In this document: in pieces, positions 54,935 to 62,901 of the stretch | Numbering within the stretch: the stretch's first letter is position 1 | Layout of the letters: each line of letters starts with the position of its first letter | Assembly: GCF_900108395.1 (NCBI RefSeq) | Contig: NZ_FNXE01000006.1 | Span: 1-64,000 of the forward strand | Origin: Paenimyroides marinum | GTDB lineage: Bacteria; Bacteroidota; Bacteroidia; Flavobacteriales; Flavobacteriaceae | Direction: 5' to 3' | DNA: 64,000 nt | Program-made: the position numbers and the translations under genes | The notes under the pieces: model-generated | The model's input: only the letters and a program-made list of their open reading frames with translations | What the model was told of the DNA's origin: nothing | The model's database searches: none

Positions 54935-54953
54935 CAATGTTAAAGGATTTTTA
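54923..54953. terminator. Terminator overlapping the end of the Ppx-like gene
   Basis: The stem AAATCCTTTAAC / GTTAAAGGATTT has a 3-nt loop and further T downstream. The stop codon lies inside the left arm. It ends the sixA-ppk1-ppx unit and, on the other strand, can end the beta-oxidation operon. Confidence 0.8.
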
Positions 54954-54959
54954 TTTATG

Positions 54960-56759
54960 TTAAAAACAATACCCGTTCTCGGCAATCACCTTAGAAGCAA
55001 TGATTTCTCTTAATTCAATTACATTAGGATAGTTTTCATATTTGGTAAATCTGCGTAAGCCCATCAGCATCATGCGTTGCTCATCGCCTTCAGCAAAAGA
55101 AATAATTCCTTCTTTTCCTTTCTGGGCAATGGTTTCAACGGCGTTATACAGATACAATTGTGCCATGGCTATTTGTTCTTTCACTGTTTCTTTTCCTTTA
55201 GAATGAGCTAATTTTTCCGTTCTTAAAATGGTAGATTCTGCCATGTAAATCTCAATTAAAATATCAGCCGCCGCCAATAATAACTGTTGGTTTTCTTCTA
55301 ATTCGGTACCGTATTTTTGAACTGCCGAACCGGCTACCATTAAAAAGGCTTTTTTAAGTTTTGCCAAAATTGCTTTTTCTTCTGCGAATAATTCATCATA
55401 ATCTGGTGTTGTAAAATCGGGAATACCCATTAATTCCTCACCCACAGCCATTGCCGGACCTAAAAGATCAACATGACCTTTCATTGCTTTCTTTATAAGC
55501 ATTCCCACAGAAAGTAATCGATTGATTTCGTTCGTTCCTTCATAAATACGGGTAATTCGGGCATCTCTCCAGGCACTTTCCATAGGCGTATCTTCTGAAA
55601 AGCCCATTCCACCAAAAATCTGAATACCCTCATCGGCACAAATTTGTGCATCTTCTGACACCGCAACTTTTAAAACAGAACATTCAATGGCAAATTCTTC
55701 TACACCCTTTAATTCGGCTTCCTGATGCGAATTACCGTTTTCTAATCTCATTTTTATACGGTTTTCAATATCGCCTGCCGCTCTGTAAGTAGCCGATTCT
55801 CCTGCATAAGTACTGGTTGCCATATCGGCAATTTTTTTGCGGATGGCTCCAAAATTAGCAATCGGAGTTTTGAATTGAATGCGCTCGTTGGCATATTCTA
55901 CTGCTTTAGAAACAATTCGTCGTTGAGAATCTAAACAAGCTGCGGCTAATTTAATACGACCGATGTTTAAGGCATTCATTGCGATTTTGAAACCTTCGCC
56001 ACGTCCTGCCAACATATTTTCGACAGGAACAAGCGTATCGTTAAAAAATACCTGTCTTGTCGAACTTGCACGGATTCCCAATTTGTGTTCTTCTTCACCT
56101 AAGGTAATTCCGTTTGTGTTATTTGGATCGTATTCTACAATAAATCCGGTAATGTTTTTATCGTCTTCAATTCGGGCAAAAACAATCATTAAGTGACAAA
56201 AACCAGCATTGGAAATCCACATTTTTTGTCCGTTAATTTTGTAATGTTTGCCATCTTCGGTCAGTTCAGCTTTGGTTTTTCCGGAATTAGCATCCGAACC
56301 AGCTCCCGGTTCTGTTAAACAGTAAGACCCAAACCATTCGCCCGAAGCCAATTTTGGAACGTATTTTTGTTTCTGCTCTTCCGTTCCATATAAAGTGATA
56401 GGCATCGTTCCAATTCCTGTGTGTGCTCCGAAAGCTGTTGAGAATGATCCCGATGCGCCTGAAATGTAATCACAGGTAAGCACAGTAGAAGCAAAGCCCA
56501 TACCTAAACCACCGTAAGATTCGGGCACAGCAACACTTAAAAAGCCGAGTTCTCCTGCCTTTTTCATTGATTCTTCGGTAAAAGCATAGTCTTTTTTCTC
56601 GAAGCGTTCTTTGTTTGGCCATAATTCCCGATCAACGAATTCTTGTACCGAATCACGCATCATTTTTTGTTCTTCTGTAAAATCCTCTGGTGTGAAGATG
56701 TTTTCTGCTTGGATTTCTTTAACGATAAATTGACCGCCTCTTGTTATGTTGTTTTCCAT
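54960..56759 (-). CDS. Acyl-CoA dehydrogenase
   Basis: 599 aa FAD enzyme for the first step of beta-oxidation. Landmarks: YCLTEPGAGSDANSGKT and MWISNAGFCHLMIV (FAD/substrate), and IQIFGGMGFSEDTPMESAWR plus DARITRIYEGTNEINR with the catalytic Glu. The extra C-terminal domain of about 180 aa matches the FadE-like members found in fadNAE operons of Bacillus. It is the last gene of the operon, after the thiolase and a four-helix-bundle gene. Confidence 0.95.
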   Translation of the reverse strand: MENNITRGGQFIVKEIQAENIFTPEDFTEEQKMMRDSVQEFVDRELWPNKERFEKKDYAFTEESMKKAGELGFLSVAVPESYGGLGMGFASTVLTCDYISGASGSFSTAFGAHTGIGTMPITLYGTEEQKQKYVPKLASGEWFGSYCLTEPGAGSDANSGKTKAELTEDGKHYKINGQKMWISNAGFCHLMIVFARIEDDKNITGFIVEYDPNNTNGITLGEEEHKLGIRASSTRQVFFNDTLVPVENMLAGRGEGFKIAMNALNIGRIKLAAACLDSQRRIVSKAVEYANERIQFKTPIANFGAIRKKIADMATSTYAGESATYRAAGDIENRIKMRLENGNSHQEAELKGVEEFAIECSVLKVAVSEDAQICADEGIQIFGGMGFSEDTPMESAWRDARITRIYEGTNEINRLLSVGMLIKKAMKGHVDLLGPAMAVGEELMGIPDFTTPDYDELFAEEKAILAKLKKAFLMVAGSAVQKYGTELEENQQLLLAAADILIEIYMAESTILRTEKLAHSKGKETVKEQIAMAQLYLYNAVETIAQKGKEGIISFAEGDEQRMMLMGLRRFTKYENYPNVIELREIIASKVIAENGYCF

Positions 56760-56772
56760 AATTTTGATTTTT

Positions 56773-56803
56773 AGAGAAAAGATGAAAGAGTCAAGAAGAA
56801 AGA
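56773..56803. repeat. AAGA-rich repeat at the 3' edge of the four-helix-bundle cassette
   Basis: The plus strand carries AAAGAGTCAAGAAGAAAGA, similar to the repeats at 57184-57248 on the other side of the gene. The stop codon of the four-helix-bundle gene (56791) lies inside it. Together they bracket the cassette. Confidence 0.6.
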
Positions 56804-57159
56804 CCTTGTTGGTCTAACCTGTTGATAAATCCCAAAATCATCTTTTGTAGTTCTACAATTTTATTTTCTATTTCGTTTGTTTTAATTTCTGATATATAAT
56901 TATTCTGTTTTGCTATTAGAAGTTGGGTTTGAAGTTCAAAAGAAGAACCAAGAGCAATATTCAAAAAGTGTTTAAAATGAATATTTCCTCTGTTTGAGCC
57001 TTCTGCAATGTTTGAAGAAACGGAAACAGCTGCTCTGTTCATTTGACTTGTCAAACCATATTGTTCTGTTTTTGGAAAATCAGAGCAAAGTTTATGAATG
57101 TCTGAAGCCACTTCCATTGCTAATATCCAAATTTTCAGATTTTTGAAATTATGTCTCAT
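56791..57159 (-). CDS. Four-helix-bundle protein (23S rRNA intervening-sequence protein family)
   Basis: 122 aa, all helical: FKNLKIWILAMEVASDIHKL, FPKTEQYGLTSQMNRAAVSVSSNIAEG, NRGNIHFKHFLNIALGSS, ELQTQLLIAKQNNYI. This NIAEG...FxHFLxIAxGS pattern defines the S23/four-helix-bundle family, first seen in rRNA intervening sequences and related to Avd of diversity-generating retroelements. It lies between thiolase and acyl-CoA dehydrogenase genes and is flanked by repeats, so it looks like an inserted cassette. No function in fatty-acid breakdown is implied. Confidence 0.9.
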   Translation of the reverse strand: MRHNFKNLKIWILAMEVASDIHKLCSDFPKTEQYGLTSQMNRAAVSVSSNIAEGSNRGNIHFKHFLNIALGSSFELQTQLLIAKQNNYISEIKTNEIENKIVELQKMILGFINRLDQQGLSS

Positions 57160-57183
57160 AGTCTTTTTCTTTTAGAGTTAATT

Positions 57184-57248
57184 AGAATCAAGAAACAAGA
57201 GTCAAGAAAAAAGATTTTATTTGCTCTTGTTTCTTTCTTCTTGATTCT
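57184..57248. repeat. Long imperfect inverted repeat upstream of the four-helix-bundle gene
   Basis: AGAATCAAGAAACAAGAG (57184-57201) is complementary to 57224-57248, except that the right arm carries seven extra bases (TTCTTTC). The 18-bp stem with a 22-nt loop fills most of the 102-bp gap between the gene and the thiolase stop. The sequence is made of short AGAATCAAGA / AGAGTCAAGA-like units. Confidence 0.75.
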
Positions 57249-57261
57249 TTGCTCTTTCTTC

Positions 57262-58443
57262 TCAAATCAACTCATATACTCCCGCAGCACCTTGTCCTGT
57301 TCCGACACACATTGTAACAATTCCGTATTTATTACCACGTCTTTTCATTTCGTCAAAAAGCTGCACCGATAATTTTGCTCCTGTACAACCCAAAGGGTGT
57401 CCCAAAGCAATAGCTCCTCCGTTTACGTTTACAATATCTGGATTTAAGCCCAATTCTCGGATAACTGCTAATGATTGTGATGCAAAAGCCTCGTTCAATT
57501 CAAATAATTCAATATCATTTAGCTGTAATCCTGCCTGTTCAATAGCTTTCGGAATGGCTTTTACCGGACCGATTCCCATAATTTTTGGTTCAACACCCGC
57601 AGCTGCATAGCTTACCATTCGTGCAATTGGTTCAAGGTTTAATTCTTTAACCATTTCTTCGCTCATAACCATTACAAAAGCTGCTCCGTCTGACATTTGC
57701 GAGGAATTTCCTGCTGTTACGCTTCCTCCGTTAGCAAATACAGGTTTTAGATTTGCTAATGCTTCAATTGATGTTCCTGCTCGTGGTCCTTCGTCTTTGG
57801 TAACTGTGTAGGATTTGGTTTCTTTTTTGCCTTTTTCGTTGATAAAAGTCTGCTCAACCATAATCGGAACAATTTGCTTGTCGAATTTTCCTTCTGCCTG
57901 TGCTTTTAATGCTTTTTGATGCGAATGGAAAGCAAATTCGTCCTGATCTTCACGGGAAACTTTGTACTTTTCGGCTACTGCTTCAGCTGTAAGCCCCATT
58001 CCCCAATAATAATCTTCATTTCCCTCTTTGGCTACTTCATAATCAGGGGTCGGCTTGTATCCTCCCATTGGGATAAAACTCATACTTTCTGCACCGCCTG
58101 CAATGATGCAGTGTGCCATTCCACTTTGAATTTTGGCTGTTGCCATTGCAATAGTTTCCAATCCTGAAGCACAATAACGGTTCACGGTTACTCCCGGAAC
58201 ATCAGTTACTTTTAATCCCATCAACGAAATTAAACGACCAACATTCAAGCCTTGTTCGGCTTCGGGCATTGCGTTTCCGACCATTACGTCATCAATTCTT
58301 GTTTTATCAAAATCAGGCAATTCATTCATCATATACTGAATGGTTTCTGCTGCCAATTCATCGGGTCTTTTAAATCTAAAAACTCCTTTTGGTGCTTTTC
58401 CGACGGCTGTTCGGTAGGCTTTAACTATGTATGCTGTTTTCAT
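57262..58443 (-). CDS. fadA: Acetyl-CoA C-acyltransferase (beta-oxidation thiolase)
   Basis: 393 aa. It cleaves 3-ketoacyl-CoA with CoA. The nucleophile is C91 in VNRYCASGLETIAM; the other catalytic residues are in GGAIALGHPLGCTGA and VTMCVGTGQGAAGVYE. N-terminal AYIVKAYRTAVGKAPKGVF matches the FadA/FadI type. The upstream gap carries REP-like palindromes rather than a direct junction with the fadN-like gene. Confidence 0.95.
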   Translation of the reverse strand: MKTAYIVKAYRTAVGKAPKGVFRFKRPDELAAETIQYMMNELPDFDKTRIDDVMVGNAMPEAEQGLNVGRLISLMGLKVTDVPGVTVNRYCASGLETIAMATAKIQSGMAHCIIAGGAESMSFIPMGGYKPTPDYEVAKEGNEDYYWGMGLTAEAVAEKYKVSREDQDEFAFHSHQKALKAQAEGKFDKQIVPIMVEQTFINEKGKKETKSYTVTKDEGPRAGTSIEALANLKPVFANGGSVTAGNSSQMSDGAAFVMVMSEEMVKELNLEPIARMVSYAAAGVEPKIMGIGPVKAIPKAIEQAGLQLNDIELFELNEAFASQSLAVIRELGLNPDIVNVNGGAIALGHPLGCTGAKLSVQLFDEMKRRGNKYGIVTMCVGTGQGAAGVYELI

Positions 58444-58452
58444 CTTATTAAC

Positions 58453-58474
58453 GGTTTGCCTCTACGAGGCTTTA
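58453..58474 (+). repeat. REP-like palindrome A (GCCTC-TAC-GAGGC)
   Basis: A 5-bp stem GCCTC/GAGGC with TAC loop at 58458-58470, preceded by GGTTT and followed by TTTAA. First copy of the cluster, just upstream of the thiolase start. Confidence 0.8.
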
Positions 58475-58504
58475 ATTATTACAATTGGTTTTTGTTATTA
58501 TTAA

Positions 58505-58526
58505 CAGGTCGCTCCTACGGAGCTAA
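58505..58526 (+). repeat. REP-like palindrome B (GCTCC-TAC-GGAGC)
   Basis: Stem at 58511-58523 with the shared 5' flank CAGGTC and 3' flank TAAA. Second hairpin subtype. Confidence 0.82.
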
Positions 58527-58555
58527 ACCTTAATTTATCATTTATTTTCTATTAT

Positions 58556-58577
58556 CAGGTTGCCTCTACGAGGCTTT
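58556..58577 (+). repeat. REP-like palindrome C (GCCTC-TAC-GAGGC)
   Basis: Stem at 58562-58574 with 5' flank CAGGTT and 3' flank TTTAATTATTA, nearly identical to copy A. It ends just before the stop of the DUF1963 gene. Confidence 0.82.
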
Positions 58578-58582
58578 AATTA

Positions 58583-59344
58583 TTAACAACAATCCCAGTT
58601 AAACCACGCTTGGTTAAAATCTTTTTCCTTTAAACTTTTGGGATTGATAAAGAAATTTCCAACTCCAACATCTCCAAACATTATTTGCTCATCGGTATCT
58701 ATCTGTAATAATAAAATTTCGTTTTTTTTATTTTTTGCGTAATCTCTTGGGTCTGATTGTGTAAAATAGGCATAACCTCCTATTTTGTGTCCTGTTCCGT
58801 CAAGAAAACTATCCATTTCTTTAGCCTGTTCTTTCGTTAATTCTTCCTGAAAATCAAAATAATCTTTCCCGTTAAAATCTATTTGATCATTAAATCTAAA
58901 ATCTTCGTATCCACCGTATTCAATGGTTTTTTCAAAAGCTAATTTATGTTCACAATAAATGGGACTTTCTTCATAGAGTTTTTCGGTCAAAAAAGAGAAA
59001 TCGGTTTGATATTCATTTTCAATAATTTCGTGAAATAAGACTTTATAATCCTCCATATCATACCATTCTGTTGACGAAATGAAAAACTGTAAAATCCCAT
59101 CAGTAGGATAATTTTCAATTTGAGGTGTTTCTGCAAAATTGATTTGAGCCAAAAGTATCATTGGATTTCCTTTTTTATCTTTCGGATACTCAAAACCTAT
59201 TGGTAAATAAGGCTTTCCCAAAAACTTACTTTGTGTAAAAGTTGGATTTTCGTTTTCACTAATTGGTGTTGCTTTAATTTTTATAGATTCCAATTTGAAT
59301 TTTTCTAACTTGTCTTTAAATTCATTTAAAAAGTTTGGTATCAT
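58583..59344 (-). CDS. DUF1963 (YwqG-like) protein
   Basis: 253 aa soluble protein. The family pattern is seen in SKFLGKPYLPIGFEYPKDKKGNPMILLAQINFAE, GILQFFISSTEWYDM, and the C-terminal GGYAYFTQSDPR and ILLLQIDTDEQIMFGDVGVGNFFINP. Such proteins have SMI1/KNR4-unrelated YwqG folds of unknown function, often seen among immunity or accessory genes. It lies within the REP cluster between copies C and D, inserted in the beta-oxidation operon. Confidence 0.85.
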   Translation of the reverse strand: MIPNFLNEFKDKLEKFKLESIKIKATPISENENPTFTQSKFLGKPYLPIGFEYPKDKKGNPMILLAQINFAETPQIENYPTDGILQFFISSTEWYDMEDYKVLFHEIIENEYQTDFSFLTEKLYEESPIYCEHKLAFEKTIEYGGYEDFRFNDQIDFNGKDYFDFQEELTKEQAKEMDSFLDGTGHKIGGYAYFTQSDPRDYAKNKKNEILLLQIDTDEQIMFGDVGVGNFFINPKSLKEKDFNQAWFNWDCC

Positions 59345-59364
59345 ATGATTATAATTTTTTGCTC

Positions 59365-59386
59365 TTACCTCGTAGAGGTAAACTGT
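59365..59386 (-). repeat. REP-like palindrome D, inverted orientation (ACCTC-TAC-GAGGT)
   Basis: On the plus strand ACCTCGTAGAGGT at 59367-59379 followed by AAACTGT; on the minus strand it reads as a copy of the A/C subtype with a changed but still paired outer base. Confidence 0.75.
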
Positions 59387-59414
59387 TCATAGCTATTGGT
59401 TTGTTTTTTTGAGG

Positions 59415-59434
59415 AAGCTCCGTAGGAGCGACCT
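59415..59434 (-). repeat. REP-like palindrome E, inverted orientation (GCTCC-TAC-GGAGC)
   Basis: Plus-strand GCTCCGTAGGAGC at 59416-59428 followed by GACCTG, the exact reverse of the CAGGTC flank of copies B and G. Confidence 0.82.
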
Positions 59435-59439
59435 GTTAA

Positions 59440-59456
59440 TAGCTCCCGATAGGAGC
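59440..59456 (-). repeat. REP-like palindrome F, variant loop (GCTCC-CGATA-GGAGC)
   Basis: Same stem as the B subtype but with a five-base CGATA loop, six bases from copy E, and lying at the 3' end of the RAYT gene. Confidence 0.7.
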
Positions 59457-59468
59457 GATGTCATTTTT

Positions 59469-59930
59469 TTATTCAATCCATTCAAATAAATATTTTGAAT
59501 CGTATTCGATTTCAAATTTTTCCAAAAAACCTAAATATTCGTCTTTAAATGTTTTCTTTTTATGATGTTCCTCTTGGTTTAAAATGTATTTTACAACATT
59601 ATCAACACTGCTTTTAGAATAAGAAAATGCTCCAAAACCTTCCTGCCAATTAAATTTTCCGTTTACCCATTTGCTGTCGTTTATGAATTTTGACGAACCT
59701 GCCTTAATATCTCTTACCAAATCTGAAATACAAACATTCGGACTCATACTCACAAGAATATGAATGTGGTCAGGCATTGCAAAAACAGCAAATAATTTCT
59801 GACCTCGGTTGGTAATAATACCTGTAATAAATTTATGCAATTCCTCCCGATTTTCTTTTGAAATCAGATTCTGTCTTCCCTTTACAGCGAAAACAATCTG
59901 AATGTAAATTTGTGTGTATGTATTTGCCAT
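59469..59930 (-). CDS. REP-associated tyrosine transposase (IS200-like Y1, RAYT)
   Basis: 153 aa HUH single-strand transposase. The metal histidines are H55-I-H57 in MPDHIHILVSM, and the nucleophile tyrosine is Y104 in GAFSYSKSSVDNV. WQEGFGAFSYS and VVKYILNQEEHHKKKTFKDEY are classic for RAYTs. Such domesticated transposases bind and cleave REP palindromes as ssDNA. REP-like hairpins lie directly on both sides (copies E/F and G/H/I), inverted relative to each other. Confidence 0.94.
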   Translation of the reverse strand: MANTYTQIYIQIVFAVKGRQNLISKENREELHKFITGIITNRGQKLFAVFAMPDHIHILVSMSPNVCISDLVRDIKAGSSKFINDSKWVNGKFNWQEGFGAFSYSKSSVDNVVKYILNQEEHHKKKTFKDEYLGFLEKFEIEYDSKYLFEWIE

Positions 59931-59936
59931 TATTAT

Positions 59937-59958
59937 CAGGTCGCTCCTACGGAGCTAA
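59937..59958 (+). repeat. REP-like palindrome G (GCTCC-TAC-GGAGC)
   Basis: Stem at 59943-59955, 5' flank TATCAGGTC, 3' flank TAAAT. It starts six bases before the RAYT start codon, on its 5' side. Confidence 0.82.
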
Positions 59959-59991
59959 ATCAAAATTTATAAATCATTCTATTAATATTAA

Positions 59992-60013
59992 CAGGTTGCT
60001 CCTACGGAGCTAA
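59992..60013 (+). repeat. REP-like palindrome H (GCTCC-TAC-GGAGC)
   Basis: Stem at 59998-60010 with flanks ACAGGTT and TAAATTG. Confidence 0.82.
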
Positions 60014-60040
60014 ATTGAAATATATTTATTGTTTTATTGA

Positions 60041-60062
60041 CAGGTTACTTCTATGAGGCTTT
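60041..60062 (+). repeat. Degenerate REP-like palindrome I
   Basis: CAGGTTACTTCTATGAGGCT keeps the flank and loop region, but the stem is partly mismatched. Last copy of the cluster. Confidence 0.65.
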
Positions 60063-60099
60063 TCATAATTTTTTAATTTATTGTATTGCTGTATAATGT

Positions 60100-60438
60100 T
60101 TATTTCAAAAAATCTATAATTAGTATTATCGCTACGATAACTAAAATAAAGAGTAAAAAAACTTTCATCATTTTTTTATTGTCCTTATAATCCGTAATCG
60201 GTAATGATTCAATTGTTGCTATAATAGAGTTGGAAGTCAATATTTTATCAACTATTTTTCTATCACTATCAAGTAAAAAATACCTAATTCCCGAATCAAT
60301 CAATGGTTGTTCATCAATATCATAATAATATTTGATTCCGTTTTTTTGTAATTCAGACTCAAAAACAATTTTATCTTTTAACAACACATATAGTTTATAG
60401 TGATTTTTTAATCGTATGTCAAAATTAGATTTCCCCAT
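60100..60438 (-). CDS. Small protein with C-terminal membrane anchor, function unknown
   Basis: 112 aa. A cytoplasmic-type region (FDIRLKNHYKLYVLLKDKIV, GIRYFLLDSDRKIVDKIL) is followed by a single hydrophobic C-terminal segment (VFLLFILVIVAIILIIDFL). It looks like a tail-anchored protein. No recognised domain, though the N-terminal part vaguely resembles DUF2007-type signal-transducing domains. It lies between the REP cluster and the fadN-like gene. Confidence 0.65.
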   Translation of the reverse strand: MGKSNFDIRLKNHYKLYVLLKDKIVFESELQKNGIKYYYDIDEQPLIDSGIRYFLLDSDRKIVDKILTSNSIIATIESLPITDYKDNKKMMKVFLLFILVIVAIILIIDFLK

Positions 60439-60478
60439 TCTTCCCTACATTATACAATATACAACAATACACTATACA

Positions 60479-62869
60479 TCAATTTCTCAACGGTTTCCCT
60501 TTTGTTAACATATATTGAATACGTTCTAATGTTTTCTTTTCGGTACACAAGCTTAAAAATGCTTCTCTTTCCATATCTAACAGATATTGTTCGGTTACTA
60601 ATGTGGGCTCAGATAAGTCGCCGCCTGCCATAACATAAGCTAACTTGTTGGCGATTTTACGGTCGTGATCTGAAATGTATTTTCCCGCCAGCATACCGTC
60701 AGTTCCGACTAAAAATGCCCCTAATGCCTGTTTACCTAAAACCTGAATGTCTTTGCGGTGTACAGGTGGTGTGTAACCGGCTTGGGCAAGTAATAAAGCG
60801 TGTTTTTTGGCTTCGGCAATTTGTCGGTCTTTATTGACTACAATCACGTCTTTGCCTTTTTGTAGAATACCTAAATCGTAGGCTTCGTAGGCTGATGTAG
60901 CTACTTTGGCTGTTCCTACGGTCATGAAATATTCTTGTAAAATATTGAGTTTGACATCGTTTTTCTTAAATTGATCTGAAGCACGCAATGCCATTTCTTT
61001 TGAACCGCCACCTCCGGGAATCACTCCCACGCCAAATTCTACTAAACCAATATAGGTTTCGGCAGCTGCTACGGCCTTATCGGCATGCATGGTTAATTCG
61101 CAACCACCGCCTAATGTCATTCCGTGTGGAGCAGCAATTACTGGAATAGCCGAATAACGCACCCGCATCATGGTATCCTGAAATGATTTTATGGCAAAAT
61201 TCAATTCATCATATTCTTGTTCCACAGCCATCATAAAAATCATCGCCAGATTAGCTCCTACCGAAAAATTAGCTGCCTGATTTCCAATAACCAAACCTTC
61301 GTATTCGTTTTCTGCTATATCAATGGCTTTGTTGATACCTGAAATAACGCCGCCGCCAATAGCATTCATTTTAGAATGGAATTCTAAATTCAAAATTCCA
61401 TCGCCTAAATCGTGTAAAGTGGTTTCTGAATTGCCCCAAACTTTTTTATTGTTACGGATATTGTCCAGAATGATGAATGTGTCTTGTCCGGGAATCTTTT
61501 TCTGTGATTTTGAGGGAATATCGTAATAATAATTCGATCCGTCTTTCACTGTATAAAACGACTGATTGCCTGACGCTAACATTTCTTCAATCCAAGGAGC
61601 CGCTTGTTCTCCGGTTTCTTTAATCATATCCAATCCGGCTTGGACACCAACGGCATCCCAAACTTGAAATGGTCCGTGTTCCCAGCCAAATCCAGCTTTC
61701 ATGGCATCGTCTATTTTGTATAAATCATCGGTAATTTCAGGAATACGGTTCGAAACATAAGCAAACAATCCGGCAAAAGATTTTCGATAGAATTCGCCTG
61801 CTTTATCTTTTCCTTTGACTAAAACTTTGAATCGGTCAATAACTTTATCAATGCTTTTTGTTGCTTCTAAGGTTTGGAAATTCGCTTTTTGTTGCGGACG
61901 ATATTCTAAGGTATTTAGATCTAATGAAAGAATCTCTTTATCTACTTTTTTGTAAAACCCTTGTTTGGTTTTGCTGCCCAACCATTTATTTTCCATCATT
62001 TTAGAGATGAAATCGGGCAATTGGAATAGATTATGTGCTTCGTCGTTTGGACAATTTTCGTACAATCCGTTGGCAACGTGCACCAAAGTATCCAATCCCA
62101 CCACATCAACCGTGCGGAACGTAGCCGATTTTGGACGACCAATAACAGGTCCGGTCAGTTTATCGACTTCTTCAATGGTCATTTCCATGTCTTTAACCAG
62201 ATGAAACAGACTCATAATACCGTAAATTCCGATGCGGTTTCCAATAAACGCAGGTGTGTCTTTGGCAACAACTGATGTTTTACCTAAAAATTGTTCTCCG
62301 TAATTGTTTAAGAAATCCAAAACTTCGGGTTTTGTTTTTGGTCCCGGAATGATTTCGAACAATTTCAAATAACGCACAGGATTAAAAAAATGTGTGCCGC
62401 AGAAATGTTCTTGAAAATCTTCGCTGCGACCTTCGCTCATCAAATGAATGGGGATTCCGGAAGTATTGGAAGTAATCAATGTTCCGGGTTTACGGTATTT
62501 TTCAATTTGCTCATAAACAGCTTTTTTAATATCCAAACGCTCTACAACCACTTCGATTATCCAATCTACGTCTTTTATTTTTGCCAAATCATCGGTCGTG
62601 TTCCCGGTTGTAATTCTGTTTGCAAATTTTTTATCGTAAATAGGCGAGGGGTTCGATTTTAAGGCAGCAACTAAATTATCGTTGACAATTCGGTTGCGAA
62701 CAGCATTATTTTCTAACGTCAGTCCTTTTTTCTGTTCGCTCTCGGTGAGTTGATTAGGAACAATGTCCAGAAGCAACACTTCAGCACCAATGTTTGCAAA
62801 ATGACACGCAATACCCGATCCCATAATTCCGGAACCAATAACTGCCACTTTTTTTATTCTTCTTTTCAT
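60479..62869 (-). CDS. 3-hydroxyacyl-CoA dehydrogenase / enoyl-CoA hydratase fusion (FadN type)
   Basis: 796 aa bifunctional beta-oxidation enzyme with the dehydrogenase first, as in Bacillus FadN rather than E. coli FadB. The NAD loop is VIGSGIMGSGIACHFANIGA at the N terminus; FCGTHFFNPVRYLKLFEII and the HACD C-terminal domain follow. The hydratase half has APHGMTLGGGCELTMHADKA and VEFGVGVIPGGGGSKEMALR. It follows the marR gene by 32 bp and is the first enzyme gene of the operon. Confidence 0.95.
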   Translation of the reverse strand: MKRRIKKVAVIGSGIMGSGIACHFANIGAEVLLLDIVPNQLTESEQKKGLTLENNAVRNRIVNDNLVAALKSNPSPIYDKKFANRITTGNTTDDLAKIKDVDWIIEVVVERLDIKKAVYEQIEKYRKPGTLITSNTSGIPIHLMSEGRSEDFQEHFCGTHFFNPVRYLKLFEIIPGPKTKPEVLDFLNNYGEQFLGKTSVVAKDTPAFIGNRIGIYGIMSLFHLVKDMEMTIEEVDKLTGPVIGRPKSATFRTVDVVGLDTLVHVANGLYENCPNDEAHNLFQLPDFISKMMENKWLGSKTKQGFYKKVDKEILSLDLNTLEYRPQQKANFQTLEATKSIDKVIDRFKVLVKGKDKAGEFYRKSFAGLFAYVSNRIPEITDDLYKIDDAMKAGFGWEHGPFQVWDAVGVQAGLDMIKETGEQAAPWIEEMLASGNQSFYTVKDGSNYYYDIPSKSQKKIPGQDTFIILDNIRNNKKVWGNSETTLHDLGDGILNLEFHSKMNAIGGGVISGINKAIDIAENEYEGLVIGNQAANFSVGANLAMIFMMAVEQEYDELNFAIKSFQDTMMRVRYSAIPVIAAPHGMTLGGGCELTMHADKAVAAAETYIGLVEFGVGVIPGGGGSKEMALRASDQFKKNDVKLNILQEYFMTVGTAKVATSAYEAYDLGILQKGKDVIVVNKDRQIAEAKKHALLLAQAGYTPPVHRKDIQVLGKQALGAFLVGTDGMLAGKYISDHDRKIANKLAYVMAGGDLSEPTLVTEQYLLDMEREAFLSLCTEKKTLERIQYMLTKGKPLRN

Positions 62870-62901
62870 ATTTTATGTATATTGTATTGTTGCATATTGT
62901 T

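Noticed and set aside
57151-57372. Plus-strand open frame of 73 codons
   Set aside because: It is formed by the AAGA/TCTT repeats and the antisense of the thiolase end; composition is not protein-like.
58453-60062. CRISPR array
   Set aside because: Hairpins are irregularly spaced, in both orientations, with genes between them and no uniform spacers or cas genes.
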